From positions 1-64,000 of the forward strand of contig NZ_REFR01000016.1 in the NCBI RefSeq assembly GCF_003688555.1: DNA of 64,000 bases, written 5' to 3'. The notes under the pieces were generated by a model, which ran no database searches, was not told the origin of the DNA, and was given only the letters and a program-made list of their open reading frames with translations. The stretch is from Eilatimonas milleporae. Its GTDB lineage: Bacteria > Pseudomonadota > Alphaproteobacteria > Sphingomonadales > Kordiimonadaceae. Of the stretch, positions 49,301-56,698 are shown piece by piece (the stretch's first letter is position 1; each line of letters opens with the position of its first letter). The position numbers and the translations under genes were made by a program.

Positions 49301-49893
49301 GTGGTGGAAACGATATCGTTTATGCCGGACGTGATGATACGGGCGATGATACCATTCTTGGGGCATCAGGTAATGACCTGATGGGGGCCGGTCGCGGCAA
49401 TGATATCATTGAGGGCGGTACCGGAGCCGACACCCTTTTTGCTGGTGCCGGTGACGATAACCTTGATGGTGGTGATGGGACAGATGCCCTTTATGGCGGC
49501 AGTGGCAATGATACACTGGATGGGGGTGCGGGTTCCGACCTAATCTTCAATGGTGCCGGCGACGATATTATTCTTGGTCAGGACGGTGATGATACCCTGT
49601 GGGGTGGAGCCGGTGACGATACTCTTACCGGTGGCGGTGATGCGGATGTCTTTATTTTCGGGCGCACTGCCGGTAATGATGTGGTGACCGATTTCGAGGC
49701 TGGTACGGATATCCTGAATTTGCGGTTTGCCAGTGCCGGTTTTGCCAGTGTCAATGATGTGATTAATGCGGCATCCCTTGTAACATCGGGAACCGGTTCG
49801 CCAGGTGTGCGAATTGATCTTGGTGCCGGTGAAAGTGTGTTGTTGCAAGGGTTGACCTTGAGCGATCTTTCTTCAGTAACAATCCTTGTTTAG
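43342..49893 (+). CDS. Giant RTX calcium-repeat protein (putative surface or secreted adhesin)
   Basis: This 2183-residue acidic protein is built of several zones. Residues about 10-1060 are RTX nonapeptide arrays (GGAGNDTLxG type) broken by five copies of a spacer whose core is VDLAAGxASxDGDGGSDxL, then IENVxGS. About 1070-1175 and 1180-1270 are cadherin/tandem-95-like beta domains (APSAVDDTAATDEDDSITLN). About 1270-1575 is Ala/Thr-rich, partly helical. About 1578-1700 is a second RTX array, then two more beta domains (1714-1915) and a Pro/Thr linker (TPPTPTPSTPTPDP). A final RTX array (1941-2110) leads to FEAGTDILNLRF and a hydrophobic end, as in type I-secreted proteins. GGAGA precedes ATG 43342. 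No secretion ABC system is in the window. Confidence 0.9.
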   Translation: MSGIPDYSAFGTSDDDQIFGTIGFDSINGGAGNDTIVGANDGDILIGGLCDDLLIGGTDGIDADNTATGSPNDSGDTLIGGDGDDTLYADDPDFSVINGDSANGDLLLGGDGADRLFGSSDADGVAGQTFTSGSGTALVFDASGLITRGGLFGGNGNDEINARAGADIAFGGSGNDTFDGGSGNDVLAGETGDDRIFGGFGDDTLAGGDDSDTLFGGSGNDLLFGGADDDNIDGGDGNDTLFGGAGNNTLEGGAGSNLIVASGASDFILASTSLDSLVGSSGDDTIDGSASVSTTVDYSNAGSGVVIDLGAGIATSDGDGGSDILIGVERVSGTLFADSITGSSGDDFISGTGTRFVSSTSGSDTLSGLAGDDTLQADFGNHFLFGGEGNDVLSSDGGLNLLSGGNGDDVLTGGVGSDTLMGGAGNDTLNGGAGFNVLLGGEGNDLLVTDGGSFDSLTGGAGDDTLDGTASERATANYAQAASGVTIDLAAGTASNDGDGGSDVLIGIDYVSGSAFADAIAGSANGDTLSGNAGDDTIRGNAGDDRLLGGTGADVFTGGAGNDTLEGGAGIDEVDYSGIVQAEGDTFGVRISLVSGITNDDGEGGTDTLISIENIRGSSYNDSVFGDAQNNIVFAGNGNDFIAAGNGDDQLYGEGGHDTLWGGIGDDSLVGGEGDDSLQGFNGDDTLFGGTGNDTLFGGNGDDVLDLGSNSTDSFEHGYAFGGAGDDLLIGTGAGTWFSTFDGGAGNDTLDGSAGDEDWVDYSNIGEWPGEEPFQLNGSTDGVFVDLAAGVANDDDEAGNDILIDIENVWGSLFDDTVYGDDQDNYLDGARGNDFFDGRGGDDKIYGGRDNDTIRGGNGDDTIAGNAHNDHISGGAGDDIIIAGPGADTVIGGDGNDTAIYSRDPGTYSSVIVDLAAGRALSDGVARFEETESVDILSGIENVEISDRQASTDDFLSGDGQANRLSAALGDDILQGRDGDDTLLGGDGSDTLDGGAGADLLAGGGNDDVFLGIQGQDTLDGGDGTDRLVLEGTSTDYAVTVTGDGAATIVDADGATSTLSGIETIQFSDRSVSVSASNTAPSAVDDTAATDEDDSITLNLFANDSDAEGNALTLVSVNTSGTSGMVTIVDAEAGTVSYDPAGAFNGLSVGQTANDTFTYTVSDGLTIDTATVTVAISGTGGISVALQTIEENDLGATVGTVQIGGQPPAAGDVVSVDDNRFEVLADGTIKLLDTQSLDFESEDSVDLTITVTSGGLSEEVDITVNVTDVAAGSAQDGYITNGFVFADADGSGTYTAGEDFAITDAAGRFELPSTATGDVVLLGVHPTGTATAGQTATDLTTNLPFAGTLRAPEGSTVVTPVTTVIAEIADTNGGNVTAAEADVAAAFNLSNGVSLTSFDPIQAALQGDADGEAIFAVGSQILNTVTLAASVAEGAGAAGDTEGAAFEAIASQVATAVSGASTVDLADTTTATSIVTDTANTASGNDATVVGNVSAVASDAATVITATNTEVADVIAASDGATSILDVARVSNVAQGDASAQLQTATAGGDASSVATSFSGANLDTALANATVGAIEPGRSLIGTASADTLTGGGGDDTITGSAGNDIISGLFGDDRISDGEGNDTVTGGEGSDTFVVNGASSLTITDFNSDLDTLDLSGTANGFLNIIDIVDASQTVGSDVIVDLGDGETLTLTNTSLARLVMADADNRISYEVNALPTASDGTAAGTEDTALTLGVADFGFSDTDTGDTLRSVEVVSAPQGLALLGIQVADGQTIDAGDIAAGRLVFTPVADAFGNAGTISFRVNDGSQSSISANTLTLSLAAVADAVNDSASTDENTAVTVDVLANDTFEGTPSLTSASVTSGSGSVAIVGNQIVFTPTPSSSLFTGDTAAAVVSYVVTSGGVTETATLSVNISGVGTPPTPTPSTPTPDPVPVIVTDASDASDVFQTGNAADRILAGAGDDRVESAGGADRINLGDGNDYADLGGGNDIVYAGRDDTGDDTILGASGNDLMGAGRGNDIIEGGTGADTLFAGAGDDNLDGGDGTDALYGGSGNDTLDGGAGSDLIFNGAGDDIILGQDGDDTLWGGAGDDTLTGGGDADVFIFGRTAGNDVVTDFEAGTDILNLRFASAGFASVNDVINAASLVTSGTGSPGVRIDLGAGESVLLQGLTLSDLSSVTILV

Positions 49894-49925
49894 TGGCAGA
49901 ATTGAAACCTTATTAAGAAATTATC

Positions 49926-49954
49926 AAGCCCCCGACGTATTGTTGGGGGCTTTT
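49926..49954 (+). terminator. Rho-independent terminator after the RTX gene
   Basis: AAGCCCCC at 49926-49933 pairs with GGGGGCTT at 49945-49952 around an 11-base interval that can extend the stem, and TTTT follows. It lies 33 bases after the stop codon. Confidence 0.85.
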
Positions 49955-49996
49955 GATCATATCCATTTATTTAATTGGAGCGATAATATGATCGTA

Positions 49997-51208
49997 TCAA
50001 ATCCTTAACCATGCCTTGGCTTTTTCAGATGCCAATACTTTGATAGACTGCCAGATGACCGTGGGGCGGCCAATTTTCTGTTCAAGGGCTTCGATTTGCA
50101 TGTTTTTTTCATGCAGCGCCTTTGCCAGCAGTTCGATCATCACGTCGTGTGTTTCTGTTGAACGGCCCTGGTGCATAAGATGACGTGCGGCGTAGTCCCG
50201 GAAATCTTCAAAATAGGGGACGGTATCCATGCCTGGTGCTTCAGGGGGTATGAAACCGTGCTCCTTTAAAAAGTCGATAAGACAGTCCAGCGGGACATAG
50301 CGCAGGGCTGTCGGACCCTGACGGCCATCATTGTCCGGACCCGCAATGCGGCTGGTTTCCGTAAAAACCGACAGCGACAGACTTTTGTCCGCCAATGACT
50401 TGCGGGTGGCGAGTGTATCCCTTGTCTTCGGGCCTGCCACGGCGGCCCGTGAGATCAGAGCGGTTTTCATCCGGCATTTGGGCAGCAGGTCGAAAAGATG
50501 GCAGGCACTGCCATCGGAAATGACGAGTTGGCGCGCCGTTGAGACAGTGCGTAGCTGATCCGTCAATGCATGATTTTCAGGTTTGTAATTTACATATCCC
50601 TGGCGTGACAGATAGCTCTCAAAACTGGCCTCGCCGATAAAGCGCCTGCCGGGCACATGGCCTCTCAGCACTGCCAGTTTTTCAGGCCCCACACCCCGGT
50701 TCACACCGTTCCTGTCAGCCAGATCGTTCAAAAAACTCTCATAATCCGGATGGGGTGTCTGCCCGAGCGTTTTGCCCTGTTCGGGGATGGTCAGTCTGGT
50801 GACCACGCAAGGCTTGTCTGTTGTCATCCAGGACGACACACCGAAATAGGCCATATACTCCCTGAACAGCTGCGGCGGCTGTTCAGGCCCTAAAAAAAGG
50901 ACTGTGGCTGTTTCAAATCCCGGTTCGCGCAGAATCCACAGCCGGTGCAGAAATTCCGCCGCCATATGACCGAAATGCCAGTGTGCGATGCCGCCAAAAA
51001 CAAATTTCCGTCCCGTGTCCGGGTGCAGTCTGTCGCTGCCTGAAAGATCACGACGGACTGCCTCATCCCTGGGCTTGCCCCAGCGGCGATGGCGGCAAAA
51101 ATCCGGCAGTCCTTCAGGGGCGGCCAGACCGCCGCGCAGCCGTGGCAGCAGTTTTTCAAAGGGCGCCAGCGCCACGTTTTCAAATTCTGCGTATCTTAGT
51201 CCGGCCAT
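49997..51208 (-). CDS. GT61-like glycosyltransferase
   Basis: This protein of about 403 residues has the pattern of GT61 (DUF563) transferases. GIAHWHFGHMAAEFLHRLWIL near residue 80 resembles the conserved N-x-x-HW start. RQLVISDGSACHLFDLLPKC near 225 resembles the SGxxxAxxxF segment near the family's end. A helical C-terminus follows (ALHEKNMQIEALEQKIG). ATG 51208 is used; an upstream TTG at 51289 would add 27 residues. It may modify the RTX protein or a surface glycan; this is inferred only from position. It faces the RTX gene. Confidence 0.62.
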   Translation of the reverse strand: MAGLRYAEFENVALAPFEKLLPRLRGGLAAPEGLPDFCRHRRWGKPRDEAVRRDLSGSDRLHPDTGRKFVFGGIAHWHFGHMAAEFLHRLWILREPGFETATVLFLGPEQPPQLFREYMAYFGVSSWMTTDKPCVVTRLTIPEQGKTLGQTPHPDYESFLNDLADRNGVNRGVGPEKLAVLRGHVPGRRFIGEASFESYLSRQGYVNYKPENHALTDQLRTVSTARQLVISDGSACHLFDLLPKCRMKTALISRAAVAGPKTRDTLATRKSLADKSLSLSVFTETSRIAGPDNDGRQGPTALRYVPLDCLIDFLKEHGFIPPEAPGMDTVPYFEDFRDYAARHLMHQGRSTETHDVMIELLAKALHEKNMQIEALEQKIGRPTVIWQSIKVLASEKAKAWLRI

Positions 51209-51314
51209 GATTTTTCCCGCGAAAATGGCGGCTGTGACGATAGAGGGGGTCTCTATGATTTTGTTTGGAATGCGGTGAGATTCTTTCAAGCGTCAATATG
51301 GAAAACAGCGCACT

Positions 51315-51336
51315 CCACCAGCCTGACGGCTGGTGG
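51315..51336. terminator. Stem-loop downstream of the patatin gene
   Basis: CCACCAGCC and GGCTGGTGG form a perfect 9-bp stem around TGAC. On the plus strand AAAA follows. It lies about 90 bases past the patatin stop on the minus strand, without a clear T-run, so its terminator role is likely but not sure. Confidence 0.5.
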
Positions 51337-51354
51337 AAAAGCGACTGAGAAACA

Positions 51355-51378
51355 ATCATAGCCCTATAGGGCTATGAT
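51355..51378. repeat. Perfect 24-bp palindrome between patatin and GT61 genes
   Basis: The half-site ATCATAGCCCTA is followed directly by its exact reverse complement, with no spacer. Lacking a loop it suits a dimeric DNA-binding protein better than a terminator. It lies 45 bases beyond the patatin stop. Confidence 0.6.
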
Positions 51379-51422
51379 GATATGCCTATACTGAAGGTGT
51401 GGGGCATCTGAAAACGGTACTC

Positions 51423-53723
51423 TTATCCGGTTTGCGGGGAAATACATGGGGTGACAGGCAGACCTGTTCTGTCCGCCGCCAGAAAGTGAACAAGTGTTTC
51501 TGCCGTCATGCAGGCGCTGATCTTCGCCCAATCGTCCAGTGTTTCCGCTGTTTTTCCTGAAAGGGACCAGCCAAGCGGCGGCGTGTTCGCGGAATTGATA
51601 AGCGCCCTGCCAAAGGGCGGCGCCGTGACGGCCAGCCGAGCCGACACACTGTTGAAAAAGTCTGTTTCCGCAAGCCTGGCCCGTGCTCCGCGTGTTGCCA
51701 TCAGGCCCGTCAGTGGCCCGGTTTCGCGTGCAAACGGCCCTGTTAGCGCCGGGACAGGCTGTCCTGCATTGAACAACGCGAGGTCGCCGGACATGATCCG
51801 GGCCTTGTCCAGATCATTGAAAATTTGCATGCCGATAATGGTCACATCTGTTGGACCCGGGCGTTTGTCCTGACGTTTCGCAAGCACTGTACGGACCAGA
51901 TGAACAAATTGTGCCCCGGTCAGTGCGCCGGAGTTTTCGAAATAGCCGCCATCGGCAACATGGATCGCCGCAGTCCGTTTGTGGTGGCCGCACTGATATT
52001 TCCGGAAGAGGGCATCGGCTTTGCCGGCGTCGCGGTGCGGCTGCATGGCGGTTTCAAACTGTCTGCACAGTATTTCGGCAGCCTGTTGCGTAAGCGGCAC
52101 ACGCCCCACGGGCGATATCAGTGGAAAGCGGGCGCTGCTGACGGCAGCGGTGGCCAATCCGATTTCGGTATCCCGGATAATCCCGGCCAAATCCAGTGTT
52201 TGCGGAAAAGTGTCTTTGGCGAGTGCAACGGATCCGGCGATGACGCGGCCTCCGGTCTCCACGCTGGTGGCGTTTATCAGCAGCGCAGGCGGGATATGAC
52301 CACCGATGAAGGGACCGGTTTTTTCCAGTTGAGCACGTGTCGTCACCCATGGCCCCGGGTGATGACCGAACTCGCAAGCCCATGCCTGTTGCAGGGAAAA
52401 CGCCAGTGCATCGGCCCGGTCATCTCCCGGGATGACGGGCAGGAAGCGCCGCAGCAGGTCTGCAAACAGCAATTTCGCCACAATCGGTGCCAGATGATCG
52501 CGGCGCAGGGCGGCTGCCGCGCGGCTGATACCCGGGTTTTGCGTTGTACAGTCGTCTGCCGTTTTTTCGCCCCCCATATGTGCGGCGTGAAGTGTGGCAA
52601 GACCGATGCTGCCGCCGGATACCCCGCTGAAGGCGATGACATGATCCCGGAAGGACCGCCCGTTCAACAGGCTGCGCAGGACGGGGGATTTATCCAGTTC
52701 CTCCAGGATGCGGACCGTCCAGTACGCGCTGCGGATACCGCCACCCTCCGATGCGACCACGAACACCGGAAGGGTATTATTTCCATCGTTTATCCAGTCC
52801 TGTCGGATATCGAGCCAATATTCGATATATTCTTTGACGGACGCACGTGCAGTGGTCTTGGCGGCCGGTGTCGACAGCAGCGTGTGATCGTCACTGAAAA
52901 AGCTGGCGAGAAAAGCAGCCAACAGGACCGTAACGGGAAAAGGGGGCCAGTGCTTATGGCGTGCCAGATAGATTAAGATCGTTCCAACCACTGCCCAGCA
53001 TGCTGCGGCAAGCATGACAATCATCAGGGTTCCAAGGGTTGCGGGGAATGATACGGGGTATGCGATGATCAGCGATGTGATCAGAAACAGTGCGGCCAAT
53101 ACCCCCCAAACGGCAATTTTACTGCTGCGCGCAAGCGGTGCGCTGCCCGGCAGCAGCGGCACTGTATATGTGTCAAGAGATGAGAGCCTGCCGTGCGCAG
53201 CGTCGTCGTTCTGATCCAGTGGATTGGTCTGTTTTTTCCGCAAATAAGCCCTGCGGGCGATGAGGATAGTGAAAAGCCCTGCGGCCACAAGAAGGGAGAT
53301 CAGCCCCCAAAAGGCCATCACCGGTGTTTCAGGCGAAAGCCTGACCTGTCCCAAAGCCAGGCCGATCAAAGGAAAAACAGCCAGCAGTCTCGGCCAGTAT
53401 GAAATGATCAGGCGGGCCTTGCGCCTGTCCGCAGACACCGTTTTCAAATGGTGCATCAGAATGTCGTCGACACGATACAGCTGAAGCCGGGCGCAATACC
53501 AAAACGTCAGTCCGCTGACAACCGTGCCCAGATACAGGAAAGGTGTCTTACCCCGGAACATCATACCGTCCAGGATCAGATCCCGTGCCTGGCCAAGGCC
53601 GGGAAGGGACACGGCCAGAGCCAATGCCAGCAGGCTTACAAACCAGGACGGTGCAATGACCCGCCCGGAAAACAAAAGGCTCCGCCAGAACGCGCCCATG
53701 CGCCGGGTCCCATTGATTATCAT
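51423..53723 (-). CDS. Membrane-anchored patatin-like phospholipase
   Basis: This 766-residue protein has several hydrophobic helices in its first 300 residues, for example WFVSLLALALAVSLPGL and FPVTVLLAAFLASFFSDD. The C-terminal catalytic region shows the patatin signatures: oxyanion glycine loop VASEGGGIRSAYW (about 328), nucleophile Ser in IAFSGVSGGSIGLATLH (about 368), and catalytic Asp in VADGGYFENSGA (about 589). Patatin enzymes hydrolyse lipid acyl chains. Here the domain follows multiple membrane segments, so it probably acts at the inner membrane. The adjacent genes suggest a link to the cell envelope. The substrate is unknown. Confidence 0.82.
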   Translation of the reverse strand: MIINGTRRMGAFWRSLLFSGRVIAPSWFVSLLALALAVSLPGLGQARDLILDGMMFRGKTPFLYLGTVVSGLTFWYCARLQLYRVDDILMHHLKTVSADRRKARLIISYWPRLLAVFPLIGLALGQVRLSPETPVMAFWGLISLLVAAGLFTILIARRAYLRKKQTNPLDQNDDAAHGRLSSLDTYTVPLLPGSAPLARSSKIAVWGVLAALFLITSLIIAYPVSFPATLGTLMIVMLAAACWAVVGTILIYLARHKHWPPFPVTVLLAAFLASFFSDDHTLLSTPAAKTTARASVKEYIEYWLDIRQDWINDGNNTLPVFVVASEGGGIRSAYWTVRILEELDKSPVLRSLLNGRSFRDHVIAFSGVSGGSIGLATLHAAHMGGEKTADDCTTQNPGISRAAAALRRDHLAPIVAKLLFADLLRRFLPVIPGDDRADALAFSLQQAWACEFGHHPGPWVTTRAQLEKTGPFIGGHIPPALLINATSVETGGRVIAGSVALAKDTFPQTLDLAGIIRDTEIGLATAAVSSARFPLISPVGRVPLTQQAAEILCRQFETAMQPHRDAGKADALFRKYQCGHHKRTAAIHVADGGYFENSGALTGAQFVHLVRTVLAKRQDKRPGPTDVTIIGMQIFNDLDKARIMSGDLALFNAGQPVPALTGPFARETGPLTGLMATRGARARLAETDFFNSVSARLAVTAPPFGRALINSANTPPLGWSLSGKTAETLDDWAKISACMTAETLVHFLAADRTGLPVTPCISPQTG

Positions 53724-53984
53724 TTTCCGCGTGTGGATATTCCGCCCTAATGGGCAATGGGGTAACCGCTTTGGTCGCCTTGTTCGCCCAATGCAGGAAA
53801 AATTAAGTATAAATCAATCGACGGCTGTCATCAATTGCGTGTTGTAATCCCGTGAGACTGACAGATTTCGCCAAGACAGTGCCTTATCAGCATGACTTTC
53901 TGCGGTCGTCCGACACATATGGGGATTGTAATTTTCCGCAAAAGTCTTAAAGTTATATTTTCCATATATCTTTTGGAGAGTAAG

Positions 53985-54851
53985 ATGGTCAATCCCGTGG
54001 TAACGGCTTTTTTTGACGAGCCGACCTTTACATACAGTTACGTGGTCAGCGACCCTGAAAGCGGACGTGCCGCCATTATTGACAGTGTACATGATTATGA
54101 CCCCGCATCGGGCCGGACGTCGACCGGGTCGGCCGATGAGATCATCGCCCATGTCACGGCAAAGGGACTGAAAATAGACTGGATTCTGGAAACCCATGTT
54201 CATGCCGACCATCTGTCCGCAGCCCCATATCTGAAGGAAAAGCTGGGCGGGCGGACGGCCATCGGTTTCAATGTAACGGCGGTACAGGACACTTTCGGTA
54301 AACTGTTCAACGTTGAGCCTGACTTCAGTGCCGGTGGCGATCAGTTCGATCGGCTGTTTCAGGACGGGGAGCGTTTTTCCATCGGTGGTCTGCAGGTGAC
54401 CGCCCTGCATACGCCCGGCCATACCCCGGCCTGTATGACCTATGTGATCGGCGATGCGGCTTTTGTCGGCGATACTCTGTTCATGCCCGATTTCGGTACG
54501 GCACGGTGCGACTTTCCAGGGGGTGATGCACGCGTCCTTTATCAGTCCATCCGGAAAATCTTTGCCCTGCCCGATGATACGCGGCTGTTCATGTGCCACG
54601 ATTATAAAGCGCCTGGCCGGGATTATTTCGCATATGAAACGACGGTCGGTGCAGAAAAGCGTGACAATATCCATGTCCATGACGGCATCAGCGAGGATGC
54701 ATTCGTCGCCATGAGGACAGAGCGCGACGCACAGTTGGACATGCCCCGCCTAATCCTGCCGTCCGTACAGGTCAATATGCGGGCGGGTGAATTGCCGCCG
54801 GCCGAAGACAATGGTGTGCGGTATCTCAAAATTCCGATCGACGCTGTTTGA
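53985..54851 (+). CDS. MBL-fold persulfide dioxygenase-like hydrolase
   Basis: This 288-residue protein is an ETHE1/BigR-Blh type metallo-beta-lactamase-fold enzyme. Metal ligands are visible in ILETHVHADHLSA (residues about 67-79), TPGHTPACM (about 146), GDTLFMPDFGTARCDFPGG (about 163) and FMCHDYKAPGR (about 203). The PDFGTARCDFPGG segment is characteristic of persulfide dioxygenases. These oxidise glutathione persulfide from sulfide to sulfite. ATG 53985 has GGAGAG upstream. It is followed after 50 bases by the DUF442-SQR fusion, so both act on sulfide sulfur. Confidence 0.9.
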   Translation: MVNPVVTAFFDEPTFTYSYVVSDPESGRAAIIDSVHDYDPASGRTSTGSADEIIAHVTAKGLKIDWILETHVHADHLSAAPYLKEKLGGRTAIGFNVTAVQDTFGKLFNVEPDFSAGGDQFDRLFQDGERFSIGGLQVTALHTPGHTPACMTYVIGDAAFVGDTLFMPDFGTARCDFPGGDARVLYQSIRKIFALPDDTRLFMCHDYKAPGRDYFAYETTVGAEKRDNIHVHDGISEDAFVAMRTERDAQLDMPRLILPSVQVNMRAGELPPAEDNGVRYLKIPIDAV

Positions 54852-54901
54852 ACGGCAGCCTGTTCCGGATCTGCGGGTGACATGCTTGAGGGAGCACGTT
54901 C

Positions 54902-56662
54902 ATGAAGATCAACCAGTTATCGCCTTTTTTATCGGTCTCGCCGCAGATCGGGGTGCAGGATGTCGGCATTCTCGCGGCACAGGGGTTTCGTGCCATCGTC
55001 AGCAACAGGCCGGACGATGAGGCCGATGATCAACCGCCGAGACATGACATTGCGACGGCGGCAGAACGTCACGGCATGGTTTTTCGTCATATTCCGGTCG
55101 TCTCCGGCAAAATCACCGATGACGATATCGTCTCCTTTGCCGATGCCATGGCAAGCCTGCCGGGGCCTGTGCTGGCGTTTTGCCGTACGGGAACGCGGTC
55201 GGCCAGCCTTTGGGCCCTGTCTGAAGCGCGGCATCTGACCAGTGAGGCGCTTCTGCGGGCCACAGAACAGGCCGGCTATGATCTTTCAGGCTTGAAAGGC
55301 CGTCTGGACACCCTGTCCGAGACGGAGGCGATCTTTGCCCCCGTGCGTGACGACGCTGTCTTTGGCAGAACGGAAACCCACGATGTTGTGCTCGTGGGCG
55401 GGGGATCGGCCGGTATTGCCACTGCGGCCAGCCTTTTGAAACGTCGCCCCGGTCTTGACATTGTGGTGATTGAGCCCCGCGACCAGCATTACTATCAGCC
55501 CGGATGGACACTTGTCGGTGGCGGCGTTTTCGAGCGGTCTGACACCGAGCGCCCCATGTCCGAGATCATGCCCAAAGGGGTCCGCTGGGTCCGCGCGGCG
55601 GTTGCCGCTTTTGAGCCTGAGGCAAACCAGGTCGTTCTGGAAGACGGGGCGCGGCTGAAATACCGTACGTTGGTCGCGGCACCTGGCATAAAGCTGGACT
55701 GGGACAGGATCGAGGGTCTGCGTGAAACGCTGGGCCGCAATGGCGTCACGTCCAATTATCGCTTTGAAATGGCGCCTTATACGTGGGAACTCATCCAGAC
55801 CCTGCGTGACGGTACGGCGTTGTTCACCCAGCCGCCGATGCCGATAAAATGTGCCGGTGCCCCGCAAAAGGCCATGTATCTGGCCTGTGATTACTGGCGG
55901 CGCCACGGTCGTCTGGACGACATCGATGTGCATTTTCTGAATGCCGGACCGGTTCTGTTCGGGGTTGAAGACTATGTGCCTGCTCTGATGACCTATGTTG
56001 AGCGGTACGGCATTGATTTGGATTTCAAGGAAAATCTAGTCGCTGTCGATGGTGCCGCCAAGGTCGCAACCTTTGAGGTAACGACGGCTGACGGGACGAC
56101 GAAACCGGTCAGACGCGCCTTTGACATGATCCATGTCTGTCCGCCGCAAAGCGCGCCGGATTTTGTGCGCGACAGTCCATTGGCGGGTGATGGTGGCTGG
56201 ATTGATGTCAGCCCCGAGACTTTGCAGCACAGCCGCTTCGGCAATATTTTCGGGTTGGGCGATGCGTGCTCTGCCCCCAATGCCAAGACAGCCGCCGCTG
56301 TTCGCAAACAGGCGCCGGTCGTGGCGGTGAACATTCTCAATGTTCTTGACGGTAAAAGTCCGCGCGCTGTTTATGACGGCTATGGGTCTTGCCCGTTGAC
56401 GGTGGAGAGGGGCAAGATCGTGTTGGCCGAGTTCGGGTATGGCGGCAAGCTGCTGCCGACATTTCCCTCCTGGCTGGTCAATGGCCGCAAACCGACCCGG
56501 CTGGCCTGGCTTTTAAAGGAAAAATTGCTGCCCGATATATATTGGGACCTGATGCTTAAAGGGCGGGAATGGCTTGCCGGTCCGATATTGCTGCCCCATG
56601 AGCCTGCCGAACACGCAGCCCAGGAAGCTTGTGACACAGATGGCCGCCGCAAGGTTTCCTAA
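54902..56662 (+). CDS. DUF442 sulfurtransferase-like/sulfide:quinone oxidoreductase fusion
   Basis: This 586-residue protein has two parts. Residues 1-110 are a DUF442 phosphatase-fold domain (INQLSPFLSVSPQI, then PGPVLAFCRTGTRSASLWAL) with the Cys-x4-Arg loop. From about residue 160 it is an FAD oxidoreductase: DVVLVGGGSAGIATAASLL, then EPRDQHYYQPGWTLVGGG. Cysteines at IKCAGAPQK (about 317) and FGLGDACSAPNAKTAAAV (about 455) match sulfide:quinone oxidoreductase redox positions. Sulfide oxidation delivering electrons to quinone is the likely reaction, with sulfur handed to the DUF442 domain or to the upstream dioxygenase. Confidence 0.87.
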   Translation: MKINQLSPFLSVSPQIGVQDVGILAAQGFRAIVSNRPDDEADDQPPRHDIATAAERHGMVFRHIPVVSGKITDDDIVSFADAMASLPGPVLAFCRTGTRSASLWALSEARHLTSEALLRATEQAGYDLSGLKGRLDTLSETEAIFAPVRDDAVFGRTETHDVVLVGGGSAGIATAASLLKRRPGLDIVVIEPRDQHYYQPGWTLVGGGVFERSDTERPMSEIMPKGVRWVRAAVAAFEPEANQVVLEDGARLKYRTLVAAPGIKLDWDRIEGLRETLGRNGVTSNYRFEMAPYTWELIQTLRDGTALFTQPPMPIKCAGAPQKAMYLACDYWRRHGRLDDIDVHFLNAGPVLFGVEDYVPALMTYVERYGIDLDFKENLVAVDGAAKVATFEVTTADGTTKPVRRAFDMIHVCPPQSAPDFVRDSPLAGDGGWIDVSPETLQHSRFGNIFGLGDACSAPNAKTAAAVRKQAPVVAVNILNVLDGKSPRAVYDGYGSCPLTVERGKIVLAEFGYGGKLLPTFPSWLVNGRKPTRLAWLLKEKLLPDIYWDLMLKGREWLAGPILLPHEPAEHAAQEACDTDGRRKVS

Positions 56663-56698
56663 GCAGGGCAGGGCAACGAGTATGGGACGGATACCGTG

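Noticed and set aside
43363-49848. Many minus-strand and shifted frames across the RTX gene
   Set aside because: They are by-products of the repetitive GGxGND coding; their Pro/Ser/Leu-rich translations mirror the repeats.
43342-49893. CRISPR-like or tandem DNA repeat array
   Set aside because: The periodic GGCAATGAC-type units are in frame and degenerate, encoding RTX nonapeptides, so they are protein repeats rather than CRISPR.
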